5,131 nucleotides of DNA from Gammaproteobacteria bacterium (GCA_024276805.1 JAJRWJ010000435.1:1-5131), one strand, 5' to 3'; shown: positions 1-4,905, counted from the stretch's first letter. The notes: generated from the sequence alone by a model not told the origin. A program made the numbers and translations.

Positions 1-1
1 C

Positions 2-898
2 TCAGGCAATCAGCGCCTGTTTGAAATCCTCAACCGACTGTGGACGCCTGGATGGATCGATTTGCATCGCCCAGTCGATCGCTTCCAGCAGGAATTCCGG
101 GTATTTACGTCTGTAGACCCTGGTCGCCGGAATCAATGAGTCCTTTTGCTCTCTTTCCCGGGCCGGAGGCGGCGCCTTGCAATCCAGACAGGCGCGCATG
201 CTGGCGCCAATCGCATAGATGTCTGTCCATGGCCCCAGATTGCCGCGCAACGAGTACTGCTCGATGGGGGAAAACCCCTTGGTCAGCACTTTGCTGTTGA
301 CTATTTTGTGCTGCGGGGGAAATGTCTGTATGGCGCCAAAATCGAGCAGCAACGGATCATTGCCGGGACGTATCAGGATGTTGGCGGGTTTGATGTCGAG
401 ATGCACCAGGTTATGATTGTGTATCGCCGCAACGCCATTCAGCAAGGCCAGAAAAATATCCACCAGTAGCTGCTCGGTCAGGGTCATTCTTTTTTCCTGC
501 AACAGTATATCCAGGGTTATACCATAGTCATAGGTCATGACCATATACACCGTTGAATTGGCCTGGAAAAAATTGATGACCTCGACAATGTTGGGATGAT
601 GCAATGTCGCCAGCACCTTGGCTTCTTCAAAAAACAGCGCTCTGCCGCGCATGAACAGTGTCTTGGTTTCATCACTGTGGGCGACGACAGCGTTGTTCCA
701 GGTACGATGGGCAAGCTTTCGGGGCAGATATTCCTTGATGGCGACCTGTACCTGGTCGGTCAGCTGCCGGGCCAGGTAAACGGAACTGAAGCCGCCGTGC
801 GCCAATTCCCGTTCAATCATATAGTGGTCTATAATGGTGCCTGATTGCAGGTAGTTCCACTCTTTTGGATAGGTTTCCGGGTCGTAATATTCATTCAT
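2..898 (-). CDS. Ser/Thr protein kinase, stand-alone kinase domain
   Basis: A Hanks-type (eukaryotic-like) Ser/Thr protein kinase of 298 aa, predicted to phosphorylate proteins in the cytoplasm using ATP. The glycine-rich loop is around residues 34-41 (HGGFSSVY), the ATP-anchoring lysine is K55 in AIKEY, and the alpha-C glutamate is E91 or E92. The catalytic loop is HLDIKPANIL (166-175, with D168, K170, N173), the metal-binding DFG is 186-188, and the activation-segment end is GFSPIEQY (208-215). HLD replaces the usual HRD, so it is a non-RD kinase. The protein ends directly after the kinase fold: I see no membrane segment, PASTA repeats or other sensor domain. The ATG at 898 gives a complete N-lobe, although the upstream ribosome site is weak. 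It is transcribed away from yicC. No partner PP2C phosphatase is visible, but one could lie beyond the left edge. Family call is firm; substrates are unknown. Confidence 0.93.
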   Translation of the reverse strand: MNEYYDPETYPKEWNYLQSGTIIDHYMIERELAHGGFSSVYLARQLTDQVQVAIKEYLPRKLAHRTWNNAVVAHSDETKTLFMRGRALFFEEAKVLATLHHPNIVEVINFFQANSTVYMVMTYDYGITLDILLQEKRMTLTEQLLVDIFLALLNGVAAIHNHNLVHLDIKPANILIRPGNDPLLLDFGAIQTFPPQHKIVNSKVLTKGFSPIEQYSLRGNLGPWTDIYAIGASMRACLDCKAPPPAREREQKDSLIPATRVYRRKYPEFLLEAIDWAMQIDPSRRPQSVEDFKQALIA

Positions 899-943
899 CG
901 TAAGCTCTGCTCACACAATTGCCCCTACAAGTATAGGTGAAAA

Positions 944-1810
944 ATGACAAGAAGCATGACCGCATTCGCCAGCTGTGAAACACAAATTGGCCCGCTGACG
1001 ATAAATTGTGAATTACGCGCCGTCAATCACCGTTATTGCGACATCAGCTGCAAACTGCCGGAACGGCTGAGGTTCACTGAAGCGGCCATTCGCGGATTGT
1101 TGCAAAAAAAAATTGCCCGGGGCAAAATCGAGATCGCCCTGAATTACAGACAGCATAATGTTGCGGGGCCGGATTTTCTGGTGGATATGCAGGCCGTTGC
1201 CGCCGTACTGAAGGCAACCGGGGAAATTGAACGGCAAATGGCAAATCCCGGCTCATTCTCGGCATTGCAGGTTCTGCTCATGCCTGGCATTCAACGGGAA
1301 CCGGAAATCGCCCCGCAGCTGCTCGAGCAGGGCATCACGGAGCTGTGCAACAAAACCCTGCTGGAGCTGCTCAAGGCCCGTGAACGGGAAGGCGAACAAC
1401 TGCAACAGCTCATCGAGGAGCGCTGTCAAGGTGTACTGCAGCAGGTCAAAAATGCACAGCAGCGCATGCCGGAAGTATTACAAAGACTGCGCAGCAGGCT
1501 GCACACCAGAATTGTCGATTTGATTGCGGACCCGGATATGGAAAGACTGGAGCAGGAAATGATATTTCTGTTGCAAAAGCTGGATGTGGAAGAAGAACTG
1601 GATCGCCTGGCAACCCATGTCAACGAGGTGCTGCATACGCTGCAGCAGGATCAACCTGTCGGGCGCCGGCTGGATTTTTTGCTGCAGGAAATGAACCGCG
1701 AGGCCAATACCCTCGGGTCCAAATCGTCGGACAAGGAAATGACCCAGATCGCCATCGAACTCAAGGTGCTGATAGAACAGATGCGGGAACAGGTACAGAA
1801 TATTGAATAG
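944..1810 (+). CDS. yicC: YicC/YloC family endoribonuclease
   Basis: YicC-family protein of 288 aa, about the length of E. coli YicC (287 aa as I recall). Family members have been described as metal-dependent endoribonucleases involved in RNA and small-RNA turnover, and E. coli YicC is linked to stress and stationary phase. The N-terminal YicC-like domain opens with the typical MTRSMTAFA and carries AVNHRY near residues 27-32. The middle is rich in Glu, Gln and Leu and is probably helical or coiled coil. The C-terminal domain has the family signature at about 240-260, including GRRLDFLLQEMNRE followed by NTLGSKS, and ends in a conserved helix. The ATG at 944 is preceded by AGGTGA at 935-940, close to the start but matching the family N-terminus. 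It reads into gmk after 12 nt, so the two are probably co-transcribed. Confidence 0.95.
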   Translation: MTRSMTAFASCETQIGPLTINCELRAVNHRYCDISCKLPERLRFTEAAIRGLLQKKIARGKIEIALNYRQHNVAGPDFLVDMQAVAAVLKATGEIERQMANPGSFSALQVLLMPGIQREPEIAPQLLEQGITELCNKTLLELLKAREREGEQLQQLIEERCQGVLQQVKNAQQRMPEVLQRLRSRLHTRIVDLIADPDMERLEQEMIFLLQKLDVEEELDRLATHVNEVLHTLQQDQPVGRRLDFLLQEMNREANTLGSKSSDKEMTQIAIELKVLIEQMREQVQNIE

Positions 1811-1822
1811 CCCCGGCAAATC

Positions 1823-2437
1823 ATGAACACTGGAAAACTTTATATCATTTCCGCGCCTTCCGGCGCCGGCAAGACTTCTTTGGTCAAACGACTCACCATC
1901 GAACTGGACGACCTGGTGGTCTCCGTTTCCCACACCACCCGCAGGCAGCGCCCGGGGGAAATCCATGGCCGGGATTATTTTTTTGTCTCGGAGGAAGCAT
2001 TTCAAACGATGCTCGATCGGCAGGATTTTCTGGAATATGCCCGGGTATTCGACAATTACTATGGCACTGCCCGGCAGACAGTCACTGAAAACCTGCATGC
2101 CGGCAAAGATGTCATTCTCGAAATCGACTGGCAGGGGGCCCAGCAGATCAGAAAAATGCTGCCGGCGTGTCTGTCGATCTTCATTCTTCCGCCTTCAATA
2201 CAGATACTGGAGCAGCGCCTGAGAAATCGTGGGCAGGATAGCGAGCAAACCATAAGCCGGCGCATGCGGGACGCGGTTGCCGAAATGAAGCATTATGATG
2301 AATACGATTATCTGCTGGTCAACGACGTTTTTGATCAGGCATTGATGCAGCTGAAAAGTATCGTCGTTTCGGAACGCTTGAGAAAGAACCGGCAGAAACC
2401 CGTTCTGACCGCATTGTTGGCCGAACTGCTGTGCTGA
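1823..2437 (+). CDS. gmk: Guanylate kinase
   Basis: Guanylate kinase (GMP + ATP to GDP + ADP), an essential cytoplasmic step of purine nucleotide synthesis that also affects supply for (p)ppGpp and cyclic-di-GMP. At 204 aa it is close to the E. coli enzyme (207 aa). The P-loop is SAPSGAGKTS at residues 10-19. The GMP-binding segment follows with SVSHTTRRQRPGE (34-46) and GRDYFF (49-54). ILEIDWQGAQQIR corresponds to the conserved nucleotide-kinase core strand, and the arginine-rich LID region includes EQRLRNRG and SRRMRDA. All key segments are present. The start follows the yicC stop by 12 nt and has only a weak Shine-Dalgarno match, which fits translational coupling. The rpoZ and spoT genes often found downstream in gammaproteobacteria are missing; a triple-hairpin repeat starts 24 nt after the stop and may end the transcript. 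Confidence 0.97.
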   Translation: MNTGKLYIISAPSGAGKTSLVKRLTIELDDLVVSVSHTTRRQRPGEIHGRDYFFVSEEAFQTMLDRQDFLEYARVFDNYYGTARQTVTENLHAGKDVILEIDWQGAQQIRKMLPACLSIFILPPSIQILEQRLRNRGQDSEQTISRRMRDAVAEMKHYDEYDYLLVNDVFDQALMQLKSIVVSERLRKNRQKPVLTALLAELLC

Positions 2438-2461
2438 TACCGACCCGCAAAACAGTCAGGG

Positions 2462-2558
2462 TCTACAAACACCCATCCATGGGATGTTTATAGAAATGAA
2501 ACAGCCAATGCGACTGGCTGTTTCATTCATAATCAATGGCCGGTGGCCATTGCTTATG
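2462..2558 (+). repeat. Triple-hairpin repeat, copy A
   Basis: A 97-bp element made of three hairpins with no gaps. Hairpin 1 (2462-2494) has 13-nt arms TCTACAAACACCC and GGATGTTTATAGA around a 7-nt loop; its two A/C mismatches become G-U pairs if the other strand is transcribed. Hairpin 2 (2495-2527) is a perfect 13-bp stem, AATGAAACAGCCA against TGGCTGTTTCATT, with loop ATGCGAC. Hairpin 3 (2528-2558) is a 14-position stem with one mismatch and a 3-nt loop. The copy is about 85% identical (82 of 97 by eye) to copy C at 4598-4694. It begins 24 nt after gmk and overlaps the stop codon of the minus-strand AP2-like gene. It may act as a transcript end for both genes, but a clean U-tract is lacking. 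Confidence 0.88.
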
Positions 2559-3063
2559 CCGCAACCAATGAAGGATCCTCATAGAGCCGCGTTTTTTTCC
2601 AGCCGACAAACCGACCATCGTTGAATGGCAGGTCATTGTCGATGGCAAACTCGTAGCAACTCCTGAATAACCTTGCCGTTCGAAAGGCATGCAGTTCGTC
2701 GTCAGCGGAAACCTTCTCCACGTTGCCGACCTGAAATGTCTTGTTCCGTGATTTGCCATTTTTGACCCAGAACACGGTATAGCAAAGATAACTCTTGTTT
2801 TTGCGGTGGTCATACTTGATGGTTCTGGATACACCGGTGACCCCGGTCGTGGTCTTGTTTTTAGGGGGTTTGAGAAAGCGCGTCCTGCTGCCCTTCAACG
2901 CCACAAGCATTTGATCCCGCCAGGCGATCGCCGCCTTCAGGGATTTGACTTTGCCACCCCATAGTCTGTGTGAAAAATAACGGCTGTTTTCCTTGCCGCG
3001 CCTGACGATGCGAACCTGATAGCCAAAGGCATCGGGTTCCGTGATGTGTTTATGTTTTGCCAT
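2554..3063 (-). CDS. Basic protein with two AP2-like DNA-binding modules
   Basis: Predicted 169-aa basic protein. Two segments look like AP2-type DNA-binding folds (three strands then an amphipathic helix). The first, about 10-56, has GYQVRIVRRGK, an aromatic/basic strand and then SLKAAIAWRDQML. The second, about 74-142, has GVTGVSRTI, YTVFWVKNGK, KTFQVG and then AFRTARLFRSCYEFAI. From memory, stand-alone bacterial AP2-like proteins share the GV-GVSR start and the A-x-x-A-x-x-R helix; some AP2 domains also occur in homing endonucleases and integrases, but no nuclease motif is seen here. The ATG at 3063 is preferred over a TTG at 3078 because GGAG (3073-3076 on the plus-strand coordinates) lies 9 nt upstream. 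The TAA stop (2554-2556) is inside repeat copy A, and copy B lies 181 nt upstream of the start. A transcription factor or a repeat-binding protein are both possible. Reading frame is well supported; the domain call is moderate. Confidence 0.72.
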   Translation of the reverse strand: MAKHKHITEPDAFGYQVRIVRRGKENSRYFSHRLWGGKVKSLKAAIAWRDQMLVALKGSRTRFLKPPKNKTTTGVTGVSRTIKYDHRKNKSYLCYTVFWVKNGKSRNKTFQVGNVEKVSADDELHAFRTARLFRSCYEFAIDNDLPFNDGRFVGWKKTRLYEDPSLVAA

Positions 3064-3116
3064 AGAAACTAGCTCCAACCAAGAAATACACTATTTTCTA
3101 AAATGATCTGGAACCA

Positions 3117-3133
3117 GCAGCCGCAACGGCTGC
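3117..3133. repeat. Short perfect hairpin upstream of the AP2-like gene
   Basis: Perfect 7-bp inverted repeat, GCAGCCG and CGGCTGC, with a 3-nt loop. It lies 54 nt upstream of the AP2-like start codon and would fall in its 5' leader if transcription starts further upstream. No U-tract follows on either strand, so a terminator role is not supported. Confidence 0.55.
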
Positions 3134-3151
3134 CTTATCCTGCGTTATATA

Positions 3152-3195
3152 CAGGTGTTTGGGCGTTGATTATTATAATTGCCTCCAGACACCTG
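3152..3195. repeat. Inverted repeat with AT-rich loop
   Basis: Arms CAGGTGTTTGG (3152-3162) and CCAGACACCTG (3185-3195) pair over 11 positions with one T-G wobble. The 22-nt spacer contains an AT-rich segment that reads TATAAT on the minus strand. It could be a structured leader or operator for the AP2-like gene. No matching -35 element was found. Confidence 0.45.
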
Positions 3196-3244
3196 CTCGT
3201 GCAGCACCCGATTTCAATGTTATTCGCTTGTCTCAAAGTTGGCG

Positions 3245-3328
3245 TCTGTAAACATCCATCCATGGGATGTTTACAGAAACAAAACAGCAACTGCGATTTT
3301 CTGTTTTCTTCATATTCAATTGCTTATA
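3245..3328 (+). repeat. Triple-hairpin repeat, copy B (third hairpin shortened)
   Basis: Same family and orientation as copy A. Hairpin 1 (3245-3277) is perfect here: 13-bp arms TCTGTAAACATCC and GGATGTTTACAGA around a 7-nt loop. Hairpin 2 (3278-3310) pairs at 11 of 13 positions around loop CTGCGAT. Relative to copy A, the third hairpin has lost 13 bp from its centre, leaving 18 nt (3311-3328) and destroying its stem. Pair differences from copy A are often compensatory: G-C for A-T in hairpin 1 (stem position 4), and A-T for C-G in hairpin 2 (stem position 12). Confidence 0.85.
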
Positions 3329-3408
3329 ATCCCATTGCCCTCGGACAATGTGAATGGGCACTGCACAGCCTGAATTATGAGCAATTTTTAACCGGAAAAG
3401 CAAGATAA

Positions 3409-3442
3409 AAGATGCTAATTACCAAGTAATTTAGTGTAGAAT
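3409..3442 (+). promoter_or_regulatory. Tentative peroxiredoxin promoter with a dyad
   Basis: TAGAAT at 3437-3442 is a fair -10 hexamer, giving a leader of about 55 nt before the ATG at 3505. No good -35 is present. The place where it would sit is covered by a perfect dyad AATTAC-N3-GTAATT (3417-3431), overlapping AAGATGC (3409-3415), which resembles half of an NsrR-type site. Weak -35 plus an overlapping dyad suggests an activator- or repressor-controlled promoter, but the regulator is unidentified. Confidence 0.3.
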
Positions 3443-3491
3443 AGCAGCTATCCAAGGCTGTTTCTTTGGTGTATTTCTCAAAACTAACCTT

Positions 3492-3497
3492 AAGGAG
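3492..3497 (+). promoter_or_regulatory. Ribosome binding site of the peroxiredoxin gene
   Basis: AAGGAG, a near-consensus Shine-Dalgarno, lies 7 nt before the ATG at 3505. It fixes the start and suggests strong translation. Confidence 0.85.
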
Positions 3498-3504
3498 TTA
3501 ACCT

Positions 3505-4110
3505 ATGAGCGTTTTAGTTGGTAAACAAGCCCCTGACTTTACCGTTCCTGCTGTCTTGGGAGACGGACAGATCGTCGATGATTTCAACTTGTCTCAAGCG
3601 ACAAAAGGAAAATATGCAGTTCTCGTTTTCTATCCTCTGGATTTCACTTTTGTTTCCCCGACTGAATTGATTGCCCTGGATCATCGCATGGATGAATTCA
3701 CCAGTCGCGGCGTCGAGGTCATTGCCGTTTCGATTGATTCCCATTTCACCCACAATGCCTGGCGAAACACCCCGATAAACGAGGGTGGAATTGGCCCGGT
3801 CCGTTATACCATGGCGGCCGATATTGCCCACAGCGTCGTCAAAGACTATGATGTCGAAGCGACGGCGCCAGCCGTGGCCTATCGTGGCAGCTTCCTGATA
3901 GACCGGGAAGGCGTCGTTCGCCACCAGGTGGTCAACGATCTGCCTCTGGGCAGAAATCTCGACGAATTGCTGCGCATGGTCGATGCATTGCAGTTCTTTG
4001 AGGAAAATGGCGAAGTCTGCCCGGCCGGCTGGACGAAAGGAGATTCAGGAATGAATGCCAGCCCGGAAGGCGTTGCCGATTATCTGAGTAAAAAGGCCGA
4101 CGACCTGTAA
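3505..4110 (+). CDS. Prx1/AhpC-type peroxiredoxin lacking the peroxidatic cysteine
   Basis: A 201-aa protein of the typical 2-Cys peroxiredoxin (AhpC/Prx1) family, which reduces H2O2 and organic peroxides in the cytoplasm using a peroxidatic cysteine near residue 50 and a resolving cysteine near residue 170. The thioredoxin fold is intact: PDFTVPAV near the start, FYPLDFTFV (42-50), SIDSHFTHNAW (76-86), R127 in AYRGSFLIDREG, DLPLGRN (145-151), and the resolving Cys172 in GEVCPAGW. However, position 51, where the family has Cys in FVCPTE or FVCPSE, is Ser (codon TCC, 3655-3657). TGC to TCC is one base change. Thr48 and Arg127 of the active site remain. If the sequence is right, ordinary thiol peroxidase activity should be lost; a chaperone or regulatory role or recent loss of function are options. 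No ahpF-like reductase is adjacent, and a hairpin terminator follows. Confidence 0.93.
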   Translation: MSVLVGKQAPDFTVPAVLGDGQIVDDFNLSQATKGKYAVLVFYPLDFTFVSPTELIALDHRMDEFTSRGVEVIAVSIDSHFTHNAWRNTPINEGGIGPVRYTMAADIAHSVVKDYDVEATAPAVAYRGSFLIDREGVVRHQVVNDLPLGRNLDELLRMVDALQFFEENGEVCPAGWTKGDSGMNASPEGVADYLSKKADDL

Positions 4111-4146
4111 CCTGCAATCAGATCAGAAGCCTTAACAAGGCAACAC

Positions 4147-4178
4147 AGTACGCCGCGCCGGATGGAACGCGGCGTACT
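4147..4178. terminator. Hairpin terminator between convergent genes
   Basis: Perfect 11-bp stem AGTACGCCGCG and CGCGGCGTACT around a 10-nt loop, 36 nt after the peroxiredoxin stop and 5 nt beyond the stop of the convergent membrane-protein gene. It is followed on the plus strand by a modest T-rich run (TTGCTTTC). It probably serves both genes. Confidence 0.75.
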
Positions 4179-4183
4179 TGCTT

Positions 4184-4459
4184 TCAATCCTCCGTCTTGC
4201 CTGTTAAATATTTTTTCCTTACCAGCCAGGCGACGGCCAGGCCCACGAATGCCGGAATCTGCCGGATCAATGCAGCCAGATTCCATGAGTCATGGAAAAC
4301 AGCCAGCAATGGCTTGGTGATGACGAAGTGGCCAATGGCAGCCATCAACCAAAATCCGATAAAACCAATCACGGCCCATTGTATGGCATTTTCAGAGCGG
4401 TCTTTCGCTGTTTTGTAGAACCAGACCAACACCACCAACGAAAACAGTTTTGCAAGCAT
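4184..4459 (-). CDS. Small membrane protein of unknown function
   Basis: Predicted 91-aa inner-membrane protein that I cannot assign to a named family. Hydrophobic segments are at about 3-15 (LFSLVVLVWFY), 25-47 (AVIGFIGFWLMAAIGHFVI) and 68-80 (IPAFVGLAVAWLV). Basic residues KK at 82-83 suggest a cytoplasmic C-terminal end. A polar stretch FYKTAKDRSEN lies between the first two segments. The frame is open as far as 4573, but the ATG at 4459 is chosen because the segment before it is not hydrophobic and a purine-rich GAGGGGG ends 5 nt upstream. It converges with the peroxiredoxin gene and has a plausible promoter of its own. Real-gene status rests on the clear membrane pattern, the ribosome site and the promoter. 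Confidence 0.72.
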   Translation of the reverse strand: MLAKLFSLVVLVWFYKTAKDRSENAIQWAVIGFIGFWLMAAIGHFVITKPLLAVFHDSWNLAALIRQIPAFVGLAVAWLVRKKYLTGKTED

Positions 4460-4514
4460 TTCAACCCCCTCGGTTTTTCTTTGATTATTGCAGTGCCTGC
4501 TAACTTTCTCATTG

Positions 4515-4545
4515 ATTATAAATACAATCAAGTTAGAATCACCAA
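4515..4545 (-). promoter_or_regulatory. Tentative promoter of the small membrane protein gene
   Basis: On the minus strand, TATAAT (4515-4520) is a perfect -10 hexamer about 55 nt before the start codon. TTGGTG (4540-4545) is a poor -35 at a long 19-nt spacing. The -10 lies within a dyad TTGATT-N8-AATCAA (4512-4531), overlapped by CTAACTT and AAGTTAG (4500-4506, 4530-4536), so a repressor could bind here. Confidence 0.4.
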
Positions 4546-4597
4546 TTGGTGTCCAGCCATAGATGACCAACACGGATCAGAAACAGGAAACCACCGG

Positions 4598-4694
4598 TAC
4601 AATCAATGGCCTCATGCCATTGATTATGCATAAAACAGCAAATCGCATTGGCTATTTTATTTCTATAAACATCCCATGGCTGGGTGTTTACAGA
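4598..4694 (-). repeat. Triple-hairpin repeat, copy C (inverse orientation)
   Basis: Complete 97-bp copy on the minus strand. Hairpin 1 is 4662-4694, hairpin 2 is 4629-4661 and hairpin 3 is 4598-4628, with the same 33+33+31 spacing as copy A. Hairpin 2 keeps the loop ATGCGAT when read on the minus strand. Hairpin 3 has a perfect 10-bp core, AATCAATGGC against GCCATTGATT. Against copy A, one hairpin 2 stem pair changes from G-C to A-T and another from C-G to T-G, which keeps the fold. It lies upstream of the small membrane protein gene. Confidence 0.87.
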
Positions 4695-4744
4695 CTCTAC
4701 TGATTAATGTAGGGAACGGCATTACCTATCGTTGTAAACGTAAA

Positions 4745-4800
4745 GCAGCAAAATCATGCTGCCTGGTACGCGATGCGTACCCTGCATAGAAGATTTTTTT
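4745..4800 (+). terminator. Two tandem hairpins followed by a T-run
   Basis: GCAGCA-N6-TGCTGC (4745-4762) is followed 2 nt later by GGTACGC-N3-GCGTACC (4765-4781), both perfect stems. A T7 run (4794-4800) comes 12 nt after the second stem. That distance is long for an intrinsic terminator, and no plus-strand gene precedes it, so the function is open. It could end a short untranslated transcript. Confidence 0.35.
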
Positions 4801-4843
4801 CAAATGTGCCCAAGTAGTATTAAATAACAGTCAATTGTTTCCT

Positions 4844-4876
4844 GTCATTGACAGCCCATGGCTGGATGTTGACTGG
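4844..4876 (-). repeat. Degenerate fragment of the triple-hairpin repeat, copy D
   Basis: Read on the minus strand, this 33-nt segment matches hairpin 1 at roughly 23 positions, including the uninterrupted core AACATCCAGCCATGGG. The outer arms have diverged and hairpins 2 and 3 are not recognisable. It has the same orientation as copy C, 150 bp away. Confidence 0.5.
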
Positions 4877-4877
4877 T

Positions 4878-4905
4878 ATATACTCTCCGCATGCGAAGAG
4901 TATAT
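4878..4905. repeat. Near-perfect 28-bp palindrome
   Basis: ATATACTCT (4878-4886) pairs with AGAGTATAT (4897-4905). The centre, CGCATGCG, is itself palindromic, leaving a single mismatched pair. With essentially no loop it is more typical of a protein-binding site than an RNA hairpin. It lies 133 bp upstream of the AsmA-like start. Confidence 0.6.

Larger units (their letters stand above)
3064..3504. other. Intergenic region between AP2-like gene and peroxiredoxin gene
   Basis: This 441-bp stretch separates two divergent genes. It holds two hairpins on the AP2-like side (3117-3133 and 3152-3195), repeat copy B (3245-3328), a nested set of short inverted repeats (3331-3360) and the likely peroxiredoxin promoter (about 3409-3442). 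A 101-codon plus-strand frame (3103-3408) crosses copy B but has no family resemblance and is not accepted as a gene. Confidence 0.7.

Noticed and set aside
1478..2098. Open frame of 206 codons antisense to yicC and gmk
   Set aside because: It spans two well-recognised conserved genes on the opposite strand and shows no family features.
2523..2834. Open frame of 103 codons on the minus strand
   Set aside because: It is a different frame inside the AP2-like gene, whose own frame has a ribosome site and coherent domain patterns.
3076..3078. TTG as start of the AP2-like gene
   Set aside because: It would place the start over the GGAG ribosome site that is well spaced for the ATG at 3063.
2462..3328. 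Complete insertion sequence carrying the AP2-like gene
   Set aside because: The flanking copies are direct repeats of an element also found elsewhere alone; no terminal inverted repeats, target duplication or transposase motifs were found.
3103..3408. Open frame of 101 codons on the plus strand
   Set aside because: It reads straight through repeat copy B, resembles no family and has no clear ribosome site; the peptide is explained by the repeat sequence.
3505..4110. Peroxiredoxin as a frameshifted pseudogene
   Set aside because: The frame is intact over the full family length with all other motifs in place; only one active-site codon differs.
4460..4573. N-terminal extension of the small membrane protein to 129 aa
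   Set aside because: The extra 38 residues would cover the TATAAT and the ribosome site, and they do not look like part of the membrane protein.
4292..4633. Open frame of 113 codons on the plus strand
   Set aside because: It is antisense to the small membrane protein gene and ends in repeat copy C; its peptide is low in family-like character.
2462..4694. CRISPR array
   Set aside because: The repeats are far apart, in both orientations, separated by genes, and each is itself a multi-hairpin unit with no regular spacers.
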